A DNA stretch of 64,000 nt from Mallotus nudiflorus (GCA_947683625.1 CANTUR010000009.1:9809501-9873500), one strand, 5' to 3'; shown: positions 22,505-36,224, counted from the stretch's first letter. Made by a program: numbers and translations. The notes: a model not told the origin generated them from the letters alone.

Positions 22505-23790
22505 TGATTATGTGTTAAGTGTAGGTTGATTTAATTATGTTTATGGTATTTATTGTTACAATTGGTTAGAACTTAGTTATTTCTATACTTATTATGAATT
22601 TAGTAATGTGTTTGGCTTTCTTTTAAAATAAATTTTATGTGAATTGTTGAATCAAACTTTGTAGATAATGATGATGGTGGAGCATGCAATCATGACAAGA
22701 ATATGCAATCATGGTGGAATATGAAATTATATCAAGAGACATATAATGATAGTGGTTGAGCATGCAATTATGGCAAAAGACATATAATGATGATGGTGGA
22801 GCATGCAGTCATGGCAAGAGACATTCAATTATGGCAAGAATATACAATAATGGATGACATGCATTGATGTAGAGAATATCATTATTAAAGAAGAAAAATA
22901 AATAATAAGAGGAATTGATATAAGTTGTAGAGAAGGCATTACGGAAGGAGAGGAGAACTTGAAGAAAATCTAGTAATGAAAGAAGAGTTGGAGAGCAAGA
23001 GAAGAATTCCTTAAAAAAAAAAAGTTCATTCTTTCCTTCTTTACATTTTTGTTCTTAATGTATTTTATTTTTGAATTTGGGATGACTAATATTATGTCTA
23101 GTTAATTTTATTCATATTGGGGATTGTTGAACTTATTTTAATTTAAGTTGATTTATAGATATTGATTTTTTTCCCCTTTAATTTGCATTAAGCATTCATT
23201 AAGCTTAATTGTTTATGATTTGACCATTCATAATTAATTTTTAATTAAAGTTAATTATTGAAAAGTATTAATCTTAATAGAAATATAAATGCTTGATTAA
23301 TTAATTTAAGTCTAGAGATAGCTTAAATTATTTTAATTTCAATTGGTTGTACTTCATGATTTATTTACTAAATTTGATTAGATTTTAATTTAATGAAAAT
23401 TGGTTAAAGCCTTTTCAATTGATAGGAATAAATTAAGTAATTTTTACTTGAGAAAAATTAATTACTACCTTTGAAGTCCCAAGAATTGCAATAGAAAGAA
23501 AGACTAATTTTTTAAGATTGGCTTAATTAAAATATAGTGATACAATCCTTAACATTATTCTATCATTTACTTGTTAAAATTTATTTGCTTGTTATATTTT
23601 AAATTAATTGATTTTATTATTTAATTTAATTTTGTCTATTAAAATTTAGCAATTTTAGTTCACTTAATTGTTGTTTCTTAAACAAGTTAAAAACAAAATT
23701 AATAGTTAGATAAACATTTAATCCTCGTGGGATCATCCAGTATTTATTCTATATTACTTGACAAAATCGTATGCTTTCGAGAATCAATCA
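22505..23790 (+). repeat. Athila-like 5' LTR (unit B, 1286 bp)
   Basis: TG...CA ends as in unit A, same length; no internal indel was noticed against unit A. Confidence 0.92.
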
Positions 23791-23796
23791 AGTTTT

Positions 23797-23813
23797 TGAC
23801 ACCGTTGCCGGGA
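23797..23813 (+). promoter_or_regulatory. Primer-binding site, tRNA-Asp type (unit B)
   Basis: TGACACCGTTGCCGGGA, six bases after the LTR. Confidence 0.85.
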
Positions 23814-23945
23814 ATTGAATAAGTTTAACAATATAATTGGTTTCGGTTTATTTGATTTAAGTTATTTCTATTTTAAATTTGAATGTTTATTTATTTGTTT
23901 GTTTTCTATTATTATTTATTTTATTTTAATTCATTGTTTTAGTGG

Positions 23946-25750
23946 ATGCATAATACTCGAAAAACAAGGACATATCCTCTCATTTTCATTCCAAAACTTA
24001 CACAGTTTGAAAGAGAAAATAAAAGGCATTCTCAAGAAAAATCAAGTCTCATGGGAGAACAACGAGAAGAAGAAAGAACACTTTTAGATTTTTTCATGCG
24101 AGGTCTAGATGGTACACAACAAAAGTATTACTAGGCCAACAATCAACGCCAACAATTTTGAGATTAAACTGGCCTTGCTTCAAATGATCCAATCAAGTGT
24201 TCAATTTTAAGGCTTGTTAAATGAAGATCCTAATGCTCATATTGCTAATTTTCTGGAATTATACGACACATTCAAGTACAATGGGGTGTCAGATGATGTT
24301 ATATATTTGAGGCTCTTTCCACTCATATTAAAGGACAGAGCTAAAACATGGTTAAACTCACAGCCACCAACTTCAATCACTACATGGGATCAATTGGCAA
24401 AAAAAACAATATTTGATGCATACCATCAATAACATATCATCAAACGTAGCAAAGATTATTAATGATATCACTACCTTTCAATAATTTGATATGGAATCCT
24501 TGAGTGATGCATGGGAAACTTTTAAAGAGTTGCTAAGGAGTTGCCCTCATCATGGGTTGCCAAGGGATGTGCTCATCAAAACTTTTTATAATGGTATTAC
24601 CTAGTCCAGTAGAGACACCATTGATGCAGCTACTGGAGGTTCATTGATGCAAAAAATAGTTGGGACTGCATTTTCATTTCTAGAAGAGATGGCAAATAAT
24701 AATTGTCTTTAGCCATCAAACCGTCAAAATCCACCAATACAAGGAGGCAGAATTAGGGTAGACAAGGTGATAGCCCTTCAAGCTCAGATTGTTGCATTGA
24801 CAATATCACCAATAAAAATAATCCAGCCCCTTCAGGTGAAAGTTGTATTTTATTGGGTTACTCTAATAATGAATTTAGTGTTTTTGATGCAGTTATGATG
24901 GGAGATGGATACCAAGGGCAAGTCAACTTTGTTGGGAATCAAATTTAAGGAAAACAGCATAATAATCCATTCTCAAAAATTTACAATCTGGGATGGAGGA
25001 ATCACCTAAATTTTTCTTAGAACAACAATAATAATTTGCTTCCCCAAGGTCTTCATAACAACATGAAAAGGCAAGCACCTATAGGTTTTTGACAACCTTA
25101 TCAAGATAGTATGGCCTCAATGGAAAATAAATTATATAAATTTTTAGAAGCTATGTCCAACAAAATGAGCCATCAAGATGAAAATTAAAAATATATAGAG
25201 GCCAAATTTGATCAGATAGCTAAAAATCATTCATCTTTAATTCATTATATTGAGGTACAGTTAGGACAGCTTGCTAATATAGTAGCACAAAGGAATCAAG
25301 GGAATTTTCCAAGCAATACTGAACTAAATCCAAGGGAGTAGCTGAAAGCGATTATAATAAGAAGTGGCAAAGTGATATGATCAGGAGATGGACTTAAGAA
25401 ATTAGAAGTCAAAACTCAAGAAAATAAAATTCAAAATGATTATGATGACTATAAAGAAGGCAAAGGGCAACAAGCAAAGGGCAGTGATATGAAAAAGTAA
25501 CTATCTATGCCAAATTCACATAAATATGAGACAAGGCTGCCTTTTCCATAAAGATTGAAGAAGCCCAATGATTAAAAGAAGTTTTCTAAGTTTTTAATCC
25601 TTTTGTTGATGCTCTTGCAGAGATGCCAACATACGCTAAATATCTTAAGGATATTATCACTAACAAAAGGAGATGGGATAACAACTAGATTATGGAATTA
25701 ATAATGACCTGTAGTTCCATCATCATTCATAAAATACCAACTAAATTAAA
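23946..25750 (+). pseudogene. gag: Athila-like gag (unit B, broken)
   Basis: The ATG is at 23946, and the gag-domain fragment is 24214-24432. It includes the 26 bp missing from unit A (about 24716-24741). Otherwise it has the same stops. Confidence 0.85.
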
Positions 25751-28700
25751 AAACCATGGAGTTTTACTCTTCCTTGTGTAGTTAGTGCTCAAGAATTTCC
25801 TAAATGTTTATATGATTTGGGTGCAAGTATTAACCTTATGCCATTTTCTCTTCTTAGGAAATTACAGCTCAGTGAATTAACCCCTACGAATATGACTTTA
25901 CAACTTACAGATCACTCTTTAAAGAAACCACATATGATCGTTGAGGAAATTTTTGTTAAGGTAGACAAATTTATCTTTCTTATGGATTTTATACTTTTGG
26001 ATTTTAAAGATGATAGTAAATGTCCTATAATTCTTAGGAGACCATTTTTAAATACTGGGAGAGCAATCATAGATGTCCATAAAAGGAAAATCACTTTTAG
26101 GGTTGGTAATGAGAGTGCAGAATTTATGATACCTAGATTGATGAAATACCCAATTGAAGAGGAATTTTGCATGAGAGTGGAAGTTGTAGATGAGTGTGTG
26201 AGGGAGGTGAATTTGAATAAAGAAATTATTGATAAAATTTTGGAATGTGAAGTAGACAATGAAACCTCACAAGAAGCTACTTTGTTAAGCTTAAAATTTT
26301 AGTTTATACTGACAACCCCACTCCCCTATTTATGGTTAAACCACCCAAACTAGAGCTTAAACCATTACCTACCCATTTGAGATACACCTTTATAGGGGAG
26401 GGAAACACTTTACCCATTATCATTTCCAATAAACTATCTATTGAACAAGCGAAAAGGGTATGTGAGATAGTAAGAAATAGGGTGAAGACCATTAGGTGGC
26501 AAATTTTAAACATTAAAGTGATTAACTATTTAATTGTCATGCATAAAATCCATATGAAAGAGGGCAGTAGAGCTATCATAGAGAGACAAAGGCACTTGAA
26601 TATGAATATGAAGGAGGTGGTCAAGAAAGAGATTATCAAGATATTAGATGCATGCATTATCTACCCAATTTGTAATAGTGAGTGGGTAAGCCTAGTGCAG
26701 TGTGTACCAAAAAAAGAGTGGAATGACTATTGAGGAAAATGAGGTGAGCTAATTTTGAGGAGGATGGCTGATGGGTGGAGGGTATGTATAGATTACCAAA
26801 AATTGAACTTAGCCACAAGGAAGGACCATTTTCCTTTACCATTCATTGACCAAATATTGGAAAGGATAGCAGGGCATGCATACTACTGTTTCCTAGATGG
26901 CTATTCGGGTTAGAATAAGGTTTTTATTTTTCTAGAGGACCAGGTGAATACAATATTTACATGCCCATATGGAACTTTCACTTATCGACGTATGCCTTTC
27001 GGACAGTGCAATGCGCAAGCTACTTTTCAGAGATATATGAAAACTATTTTTTTTTATCTAATCAATAACATCATATAGGTATTTATGGATGATTTTTCTA
27101 TTTTTGGTGATTCTTTTGAATTATGTTTGTCTAACCTTGACAAGGTCTTGAAAAGATATGAAGAGGCTAACCTTGTTCTTAACTAGGAAAAGTGCCATTT
27201 TATAGTAAAGGAAGGGTTAGTCCTTGGTCATAAGATTTTGAGTGCAGGGATTAAGATAGATAGAGCTAAAATAGAAATTATAGAGAAGCTACCAACTCCA
27301 ACAACAGTCAAGGGAGTTCGAGGATTTCTAGGACATGCCAGTTTTTACAGGCATTTCATTAAAAAAGTTTCTTTAATTGCTAAGCCTTTAACTTAATTGT
27401 TAGTTAAAGATGCTCCTTTTGATTTCAATAATAATTTTTTAAATGCTTTTAATAGGTTGAAGGAGGCTTTAGTGTCAACCTTAATTATTTCACCTATGGA
27501 TTGGGCACTTCCTTTTAAGATCATGTGTGATGCAAATGACCATACTATAGGGGCAGTGCTTAGTCAAAGGAAAGAAAACAAGCTTCATGTCATAAACTAT
27601 ACAAGCAGAACTCTTATAGAAGCTCAATTGAACTACACCACAACTGAGAAAGGGATGATGGTTATGGTTTTTGCTATTGATAAATTCATATCTTACTTAC
27701 TTGGTTCAAAGGTTATTTTTTTCATTGATCATGCAATAATAAAATATCTCATGGCTAAGAAGGATGCAAAACCACATCTTATTTGATGGGTGTCACTTTT
27801 ACAAGAGTTTGACTTAGATATAAAAGACAAAAAAGGTTTTGAGAATGTTGTAGCTGACCATATGTCCAGGTTAGAGGGTTATGAACAAGTGAGGCAAGAA
27901 GAGGATATCAATGATGAATTTCTTGATGCTTTATTACTAGTAGTCCAACATTTTAGTGCTCCATGGTTTGTAGACATTGCTAATTATTTAACATGTGGAG
28001 TGCTGCCTCCAGATCTTTCCTAGCAACAAAGGAAGCATTTCATCTATAAGCTAAAGCATTATTTATGGGTGGATCCATTTCTATACAAGATTTATTGAGA
28101 TGGGTTGATTAGGAGTTGTGTTCCAGAAGTTAATATGTTAGAAATTTTGTCTCATTGTCATGATTCTATGTATGGTGGGCATTTTGGAGCAAGAAAAACT
28201 ACTGAAAAGGTGTTACAGAGTGGATTTTTCTAACCTAATTTATTTAAAGATACTAAGGATTATGTGGAACACTGTGATAGATGTCAACGACATAGGAATA
28301 TCTCCAAGAGGAATGAAATGTCACTCACACCAATTCAAGAAGTGGAGATTTTTTACATTTGGGGATTAGATTTTATGGGTCCTTTTCCATCATCTTTTAG
28401 GAACCAATATATCTTGGCTGGAGTAGACTATATGTCTATGTGGGTGGAAGCCATTCCTTCACCTATAAATGATGCCAAAGTGGTGATAAGATTTTTCAAG
28501 AAATTGCTCAGTAGATTTGGAGTACCTCGAGTTGTAATTAGTGATTGAGGCTCACACTTTTGCAACAAGCAGTTTGAGTTACTACTTAAAAGGTATGGAG
28601 TTCACCACAAAGTTGCTACCTCATATCATCCTCAAACCAGTGGGCAAGTGAAGGTCACTAATAGGGAAATAAAGAAAATTTTAAAGAAAATAGTGGGCTC

Positions 28701-29253
28701 TTTAAGGAAAGATTAGGTATCTAAATTGGATGATGCTTTATGGACATATTGTACAACATTCAAAACTCCAATTGGTATGTCTCCTTACTGATTAGTTTTT
28801 AGGAAAGCTTATCATTTTTCGGTGGAGCTTGAACATTAAGCTTATTGGGCCATTAAGGCACTAAACTTTGATATGGAGGCAGTAGGTGAAAAACATTTGT
28901 TATATCTCAATGTATTGCATGAGTTTCGATTTTAAGGATATGAGAACACCAAGCTTTTTAAGGAGAAAACAAAACAATGGCATGATGCTCATATTCTTAA
29001 GAAAGAATTCAAAACTAATGATCTTGTTCTTTTATTCAATTCTAGACTGAAATTATTTCTAGGTAAATTAAGATAAAGGTGGAGTGGTCCATTCAAGGTG
29101 TAATTAGTCTTTTCTCATAGTGCACTTGAACTTATAAATTCTCAAGGAGAGTGTCTTTGAATAAATGGGCAGAGGTGCAAAGTTATCAAGGAGGATTTCT
29201 ACCTAATGAAAAGAAAATTCTTTTCCTTTATCAACCTCAATGAAATATTTTAG
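25751..29253 (+). pseudogene. pol: Athila-like pol (unit B, broken)
   Basis: Protease 25817-26302, RT about 26730-27400, RNase H 27397-27890, integrase 28120-29220. A substitution at 25900 is silent in the protease frame. Confidence 0.92.
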
Positions 29254-29390
29254 TTTTTGTCATTCTAAATACCTAAAAATTAGCATTTTATTATTATGCT
29301 TATTATTTTCTTTCATCATTTTATTTTTTTTAGTGTTAGTTTTTTGATTAATCTTTGTCTTATGAATTACAGTTTTCTTTTGAAAAAAAT

Positions 29391-29413
29391 TATATATATA
29401 TATATATATATAT
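29391..29413. repeat. (TA)n microsatellite, about 11 repeats (unit B)
   Basis: One repeat longer than in unit A. Confidence 0.98.
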
Positions 29414-29899
29414 TGCACATTGTTGACTATTATCTTCTGATTCATACTAAAGTTATTACAAGTCAATATGAGTTAAGGGCACCAGCTACTCATAAATGCT
29501 ACCATTTATGAAATCTAGTAGAAGATAATGCATCGATTCCTATCCCTAGGATTAAAAACATTGAGAATGAAGACAATTCTACTACAATTGATAATAATGG
29601 TTGGTGAAGAGTCTTAAAAAAACTAAAGGTCATAGAAAAAAAATGGATGATAAGTTAGAAGCCATAGAGAAGAAAATAGTCAACCAAAATAATGAAATAA
29701 ATTATTAGTTTTTCTATTTAAGGAAAGAAATTTTTTACCATAATTTTAAGCTCACCAAGTACATTGAATTGTTAGGTTTTAAACTGCCTTCACCACCATC
29801 TTCAGCAAAATCACCATCTTAGGGGAGTGTTTTCTCTTTATCTCATTTTTATTTTATTTCATTTAGATTTATTGTGTTTTGTTATATAACACACTTATG

Positions 29900-29941
29900 T
29901 TTCACATTGAGGGCAATGTGAAATTTAAGTATGGGGGGGGG
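29900..29941 (+). promoter_or_regulatory. Hairpin plus polypurine-like G-run (unit B)
   Basis: Perfect 10-bp stem 29900-29923, G-run 29933-29941. Confidence 0.6.
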
Positions 29942-30430
29942 AGGTGCATTTTACATAAGCATAACATTTAGAGTGTATGTTTTATTTTACATTTGATGTG
30001 TTTTATTTTTCTTATTTTATTTTAATTTATTTTATTGAGTTTTTATTGCAATGTATTCATGCATGGGGAAAGAATATAAGTAACTATCTCATATCTCTGA
30101 TGCTTGCAACTTATCAATCTCATGAACTTGGCACATTAGTATAGTTTTCTTGATTAATTGATTTAATCTCCATTTAATATTTGATTTAATTTTTCAAAGA
30201 ATTATAAGCAATCTCTCTTTTTAAATGTGTAAATGTGAATAATTTAAGATGAACTAGAAAAATAGCAGGTTGGATAGCTTGAGTCATTGGAATTTCTTAA
30301 ATTTGAAAAAAAAATTGTTGTGGAATGGAGCTGAAATCTTTTATTCAAATTTATTTATTTTCATTTACTTCAATGCTCTTCGAATAATACAAGTACCCTA
30401 AAAGGGCCTTCTAGAGGGTTCCGCACTGAG

Positions 30431-31720
30431 CACTGAGTAATGCATGCATCTACTTCCTGTGTAATCCATAAAAAGTTATCAAAAGTTAAAAGCCATTTCC
30501 CATTAAGTTATGTAGCCTACTAAAGAGCTTGGAATCATTCCCATATATTTTTTTTTTCATTTCTTTTTCCCAAGAAATATGGGAACAGAAAATTGGCTTT
30601 TTGATGTTTTCTTCGACGGACTGTTGATTAGCCTGGTGTTGAATTAGATGAAAATTGTAGGATTGTACAATCTGTATTATTTAGGTATAATCAGACCTAA
30701 TTCATTGATGGCTGAGGAATAATAGCTACATTTTGTTCTGTTCTCATTGACTGGGACACCATCACCATAACAATGAGCACAGTTAGATGTCACTATTCTG
30801 AGAAAATACACTCACTGGACTCTCCATGTTATGCTTGCCATCGGACTACACAGTCGAAGTAGAAACGAATCAGAGAATTGAGAAGCCTTGTCCTTCCATA
30901 GCTGCAACAAAAGATATTTTCTCATGTAAAGACTAAAAGGAAAGACCATTAGGTTATCGTTGTTTTTTAAGGAAAGAGCAATATTTGTGATTGCTCTATA
31001 AAACTTGAAGCGAAAAGAATCCATTGGTGAGACAACAGATACTGTAGCAGGGTAATTGAAATTTAATAGCAAGAAATATAGGAATACATTTATTTTTATC
31101 TCCTCTTATTCTCTCAATCAAATATGAATCAAGTTCCAGGCCACATAGAAGTTTGATATAATCTTTCCATGACAATCACAAAAGTAAAAGGAAAAGATTA
31201 TGTCTGAAATATATTTTATTTATTATACGTATAGCATTGGAATACTAAACAACAATGTTGCTGTTGATTTTTTTTTATCCCCTCTAATTTGGCTTTTAGA
31301 GACAAAATAGCTAAACCTGTCAACATTAAACAACAATGTTTCTCTGTGGAAAATGGATTTGATTTGATAGTTGCTGTCAACATGAGATGCTTGCTGAAAC
31401 ATATTGACAGCTTTCCGAGGCTTAATACATAAAAACATACACAGAATTTTCAGCAAGCTCAATAGAAGCAAATATTTTCTTGAGCCAAGTTCCATATATT
31501 AAACAGAAGACTTATCACATTTCAACAAAGGCAACTTATATGCATATGTCTCTTAATTCAACTGCAGATGAATAATCTAGGCTCCATAATCCCGGATTGA
31601 AAAACGAGGACATAATGATTAAGATTGAAGATAACAGATAAAGAGGAACAATAAACTATAATATAAAATGTTACAATAGCATAAAATAAAAGTTACACTA
31701 CCAATACCAACTAGATGCCC
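30431..31720. other. Region downstream of the F-box gene, no recognised gene (unit C)
   Basis: Copy of 5637-6926, with the unassigned frames at 30812-31072 and 31223-31495 unchanged. Confidence 0.5.
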
Positions 31721-32941
31721 TCAAATACATATAATGTTCTCAAAGTACTGGAACCCCTTGCAACTATCATAAGCAAGTTTCAGTTCTGGATCACAAAGTC
31801 TGTAGTGAGTTCCATCTGAAAGATTATAAGCCATCGGACTATCATCAATTGATATCACAGCTATCCATTCCTCTGCATTTTTGTCACAGATTATGCATGA
31901 AATTGGATAATCACCGGTTGGACGCCCTGTCAAAATGGATGCAAGATTGACACGGTATCTCACAAACCATCCAGAATAATCTGCTGCTATCTCCACAACA
32001 TCATATTCTATTCTAGGGCATTGAATATATTCAGCCACACCAAGCAAATGCCCCTGAGACACCCCAAAGCAGCTGAAGTACGTACCCTCACGAAATTGCA
32101 TTGTTTTGTTGAAAGTCATGGTTTCAACATCAAAGCAGAGGAGCGTATAAAATCTGTTTGGTTTCTGCCAATGAACTTCACCATTAAAATATACCCATTG
32201 ACAATCGAAGTCGGTATATAAAGATTGTGGGCATGAGGATGGCACAAACATCCCAACATCTGCACTACACAGTGCTCTATGGGAATTCCAAGCATCAATT
32301 TCAGAAAAATATATACAAATTTCCGAAGAGTAATAAATGGAATCATCTTCAGGAATATCCCACGAATCATGAAAACAAATGATCTTATAATGTGGTGATA
32401 TCTTAGGATCATACACCAAACAAACACAATGCCATCTATTACGAGGGACTTCTAGTCTCTTGAATTGTCCGGTGGTGGGATTACACAGATAATGAGAAAA
32501 TCCATATCCTTCGAAAGGGTATTCACTACGGCAAAGTAGTAAACCATTGCAGGACTGTGATATATGCGCTATAGGAACATTAAAACAATCTTGGACAACA
32601 ATGTCACCTCTGACAGAAGTAAAATTAAGGGAACAATTCAGAGGGATTACTTGAAATTTTGAGGCAGAATGATAGTAGTAATAATCGTCGATGAAAAGCG
32701 CTGTGGGCTTGGGATTATCACAAGTTTGATGTAACAGAAAGTGAGAAGCACAAAACTGGGGATCAGAAATCAAACAAAGCCACTGTTTCGATACGCATTT
32801 GAACTTCATCAATGGCTTCGCAGGTAGTCGGATGAGAATTTCTGTTAGAAGATCTTCAATTTGGGCCACCTTTGCCGCAGACAGAGTCATTCGTATTTCA
32901 CCTGTGGATGTGGTTTTGTTTCGATCTTCTCCGGAAATCAT
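31721..32941 (-). CDS. F-box protein with F-box-associated domain (unit C)
   Basis: 406 codons, again translating identically to units A and B. It is the copy nearest the array edge. The dead paralogue's 5' half lies 11.6 kb to its right on the same strand, reflecting an ancestral pair of F-box genes on one strand with the RNase between them. Its role is presumably substrate recognition in an SCF ubiquitin ligase, from family knowledge; the substrate is unknown. Confidence 0.93.
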   Translation of the reverse strand: MISGEDRNKTTSTGEIRMTLSAAKVAQIEDLLTEILIRLPAKPLMKFKCVSKQWLCLISDPQFCASHFLLHQTCDNPKPTALFIDDYYYYHSASKFQVIPLNCSLNFTSVRGDIVVQDCFNVPIAHISQSCNGLLLCRSEYPFEGYGFSHYLCNPTTGQFKRLEVPRNRWHCVCLVYDPKISPHYKIICFHDSWDIPEDDSIYYSSEICIYFSEIDAWNSHRALCSADVGMFVPSSCPQSLYTDFDCQWVYFNGEVHWQKPNRFYTLLCFDVETMTFNKTMQFREGTYFSCFGVSQGHLLGVAEYIQCPRIEYDVVEIAADYSGWFVRYRVNLASILTGRPTGDYPISCIICDKNAEEWIAVISIDDSPMAYNLSDGTHYRLCDPELKLAYDSCKGFQYFENIICI

Positions 32942-33622
32942 CCCTAAAAGAAATAATAAATAAAATACAGCAAGGGCATGTTAAGAATGTGATCTATTCT
33001 TCTAATATTACATTCCTAAGATATAAAACAAGTAAATATATACAGATATGCACCAAGGAGACATGAATTTACTAAAATATTTTCAAATAAATTTACTAAA
33101 ATATTTTCCTTAGTATTAGTAAAAATTTAATTCTAATTTAATTCTAATTTGGTTTGGATTAGAATTTCTATTCTAGTCAGATTTGTTCTTATTATTCAAA
33201 TTCTAATTAGGATTTCTATTCTAATCATATAACTTACTCATTTACTAATATAAAAATTTAGTCAAATATCATATTAGTCAAGAAAAAAGACAGTATTTAA
33301 TACAACAACCATAGAATAAAAGGACAGAAAAAGAAAAATATTGTAGACAAAGAAAAAAAAGAGAAGAGGAATGGTATTTTTGTAAAATTTTTTTAGTCAA
33401 TTATAAGAGTGAAAATATTTTCTTGTTTTTATATATATTTGATTAAATTCTATCATTAGGAAGCTTCAAGTGTCCCTTAGTTGTTTGACAAAAAAAAAAA
33501 GGGTCCCTTAACTGATTAAAGAAAGTAGGTGAGAAATAACATGATGCATGAACTTAATTAAATCATGAAAAGATGCTAACCAAATCATGCAAAGCAAGAG
33601 CAAAGAGATTTTAACTTCTGCC
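32942..33622. promoter_or_regulatory. Divergent intergenic region (unit C)
   Basis: Copy of 8148-8828. Confidence 0.55.
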
Positions 33623-33631
33623 TATAAATAG
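33623..33631 (+). promoter_or_regulatory. TATA box of the T2-RNase gene (unit C)
   Basis: TATAAATAG, 110 bp before the ATG at 33741. Confidence 0.7.
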
Positions 33632-33635
33632 ATGC

Positions 33636-33731
33636 CTCAATTACTTCTTCAAGCCCACATCCATTTTGTAAAACAACGTGAAGCTCAATTACTTCTTCAA
33701 GCACACAGCCATTTCGTAAAAGAACTTCAAG
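33636..33731 (+). repeat. 48-bp tandem duplication in the RNase leader (unit C)
   Basis: Two copies, 33636-33683 and 33684-33731. The first has a private A at 33673, which makes it more like the second copy. Confidence 0.9.
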
Positions 33732-33740
33732 CTAAAAATA

Positions 33741-34541
33741 ATGTTCTTCATACTCTTCTTCTTCCTAATTCTTCCAAAGCCATTCCATGCACACCACCAC
33801 GTTTGGCTAGTTGAGATTTGGGCCCCAGAATATTGTTCGGAGAATGGTTCTGGTTGTAGAAAAGATGAATCACTCTCAAATGATTTTCCGATTCATGGTC
33901 TGTGGCCTGTGGACCAACAAGGCAACACTCTACTTAACTGTCAAACCCCAGTTACAGATGTTCACACCTTGGTAATTTTTCTCTTTTCCTAATTATTTGC
34001 TTTCTTCATTCTGCTTGGTCTAAGTTTCATTCATTGTGCAAGTGCAGCTACGAGGTCTAAGTTTCATTCTTTGTGCAAGTGCAGCTACGAGGGCGGCGAA
34101 AATTAGTTCAAGAACTGACTATGCATTGGCAAAATCGCAATGCCATGACCTCCGAGACCAGGACGCAAATGGATTTCTGGAAGCATGAATGGTTAAAACA
34201 TGGAAGTTGTATTGACCAGTAAAATCCCCTAAGTTACTTTGGGAAAGGCATTTTGTTAAAACTAGAAACGGTCTTCTACATGCGCTAGCGAGTAACGGTC
34301 TGTTCCTAGAGCATCATACCCAAAACCCGATAATGAAAATTCTATAAACGGTTGGCGTACTAAATGCCACGCATTTGCGCTGAGGTGCACAAACAAGAAT
34401 GGTCAACTTCTTCTCCAAGAAATTTATATAAGCTATGTGAAGGATATGTATAATGTGATGTCATGTTCTCACATAGAAATCAACCATATAGATAACTATA
34501 GGACTAATTCAATGATTAAATTTCCCTCACCAATAGAATAA
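33741..34541 (+). pseudogene. T2-family ribonuclease, truncated and frameshifted (unit C)
   Basis: Exon 1 is 33741-33971, the intron 33972-34084, and exon 2 runs to TAA at 34220. Homology in shifted frames reaches 34541. Catalytic motifs I and II and the lesions are as in A and B. Confidence 0.9.
34017..34090 (+). repeat. 37-bp tandem duplication at the splice acceptor (unit C)
   Basis: Copies 34017-34053 and 34054-34090. Confidence 0.9.
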
Positions 34542-34610
34542 ACTGATCTGTCATTACATTGACGAAAAGTGAGAAAAAAAATTTTCAATTCCATAAACTT
34601 TGCTATGCTT

Positions 34611-34915
34611 AAAATGGAACATCACCAGTTGCTCACAAACCATCCAGAATAATCTGCTGCTATCTCGACAATTTTATATACTATCCAGCGCGTTCAATAT
34701 ATGCCCTAGAGACACCCCAAATCCAAAGCAACAGAAGAACATAAGGAGAGTAAAAAATATACCCATTAACTACCGAAGTTGCTTCTTAAAGATTGTGGGC
34801 GTGAGGATGGCACAAACATCCTAACATCTGTACTACTCAATGCTCTATGGGAAGTCAAAGCGTCAATTTCAGAGAAATATATATATTCAAATTATTGAAG
34901 AGTAATAAATGGAAT
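34611..34915 (-). pseudogene. 3' half of the dead F-box paralogue (unit C)
   Basis: Copy of 9817-10121. In this unit the matching 5' half is still linked in cis, 9.7 kb away at 44581, on the other side of a complete LTR-to-LTR Athila element. Confidence 0.88.
34911..34915. repeat. Target-site duplication GGAAT, left copy of the complete Athila element
   Basis: It matches 44581-44585. Together they restore the uninterrupted order seen in the intact F-box gene near 7545-7556. Confidence 0.88.
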
Positions 34916-36201
34916 TGATTATGTGTTAAGTGTAGGTTGATTTAATTATGTTTATGGTATTTATTGTTACAATTGGTTAGAACTTAGTTATTTCTATACT
35001 TATTATGAATTTAGTAATGTGTTTGGCTTTCTTTTAAAATAAATTTTATGTGAATTGTTGAATCAAACTTTGTAGATAATGATGATGGTGGAGCATGCAA
35101 TCATGACAAGAATATGCAATCATGGTGGAATATGAAATTATATCAAGAGACATATAATGATAGTGGTTGAGCATGCAATTATGGCAAAAGACATATAATG
35201 ATGATGGTGGAGCATGCAGTCATGGCAAGAGACATTCAATTATGGCAAGAATATACAATAATGGATGACATGCATTGATGTAGAGAATATCATTATTAAA
35301 GAAGAAAAATAAATAATAAGAGGAATTGATATAAGTTGTAGAGAAGGCATTACGGAAGGAGAGGAGAACTTGAAGAAAATCTAGTAATGAAAGAAGAGTT
35401 GGAGAGCAAGAGAAGAATTCCTTAAAAAAAAAAAGTTCATTCTTTCCTTCTTTACATTTTTGTTCTTAATGTATTTTATTTTTGAATTTGGGATGACTAA
35501 TATTATGTCTAGTTAATTTTATTCATATTGGGGATTGTTGAACTTATTTTAATTTAAGTTGATTTATAGATATTGATTTTTTTCCCCTTTAATTTGCATT
35601 AAGCATTCATTAAGCTTAATTGTTTATGATTTGACCATTCATAATTAATTTTTAATTAAAGTTAATTATTGAAAAGTATTAATCTTAATAGAAATATAAA
35701 TGCTTGATTAATTAATTTAAGTCTAGAGATAGCTTAAATTATTTTAATTTCAATTGGTTGTACTTCATGATTTATTTACTAAATTTGATTAGATTTTAAT
35801 TTAATGAAAATTGGTTAAAGCCTTTTCAATTGATAGGAATAAATTAAGTAATTTTTACTTGAGAAAAATTAATTACTACCTTTGAAGTCCCAAGAATTGC
35901 AATAGAAAGAAAGACTAATTTTTTAAGATTGGCTTAATTAAAATATAGTGATACAATCCTTAACATTATTCTATCATTTACTTGTTAAAATTTATTTGCT
36001 TGTTATATTTTAAATTAATTGATTTTATTATTTAATTTAATTTTGTCTATTAAAATTTAGCAATTTTAGTTCACTTAATTGTTGTTTCTTAAACAAGTTA
36101 AAAACAAAATTAATAGTTAGATAAACATTTAATCCTCGTGGGATCATCCAGTATTTATTCTATATTACTTGACAAAATCGTATGCTTTCGAGAATCAATC
36201 A
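34916..36201 (+). repeat. Athila-like 5' LTR (unit C, 1286 bp)
   Basis: TGATTATG start, CAATCA end. It is the true partner of the 3' LTR at 43285, from which it differs far more than from the other 5' LTRs. Confidence 0.93.
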
Positions 36202-36207
36202 AGTTTT

Positions 36208-36224
36208 TGACACCGTTGCCGGGA
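36208..36224 (+). promoter_or_regulatory. Primer-binding site, tRNA-Asp type (unit C)
   Basis: TGACACCGTTGCCGGGA, six bases after the LTR. Confidence 0.85.

Larger units (their letters stand above)
18020..30430. repeat. Tandem segmental duplication, unit B (12411 bp)
   Basis: Second complete unit. Private substitutions include A at 25357 (G elsewhere) and A at 25900 (G elsewhere). It shares with unit C the 26 bp missing from A, T at 23851, CACCAAG near 29752 and GGAGCTG near 30329. These shared states group B with C. Confidence 0.97.
29254..30430 (+). other. Athila-like 3' non-coding region (unit B)
   Basis: It matches 4418-5636 and ends at the junction to unit C (30430|30431). Confidence 0.6.
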
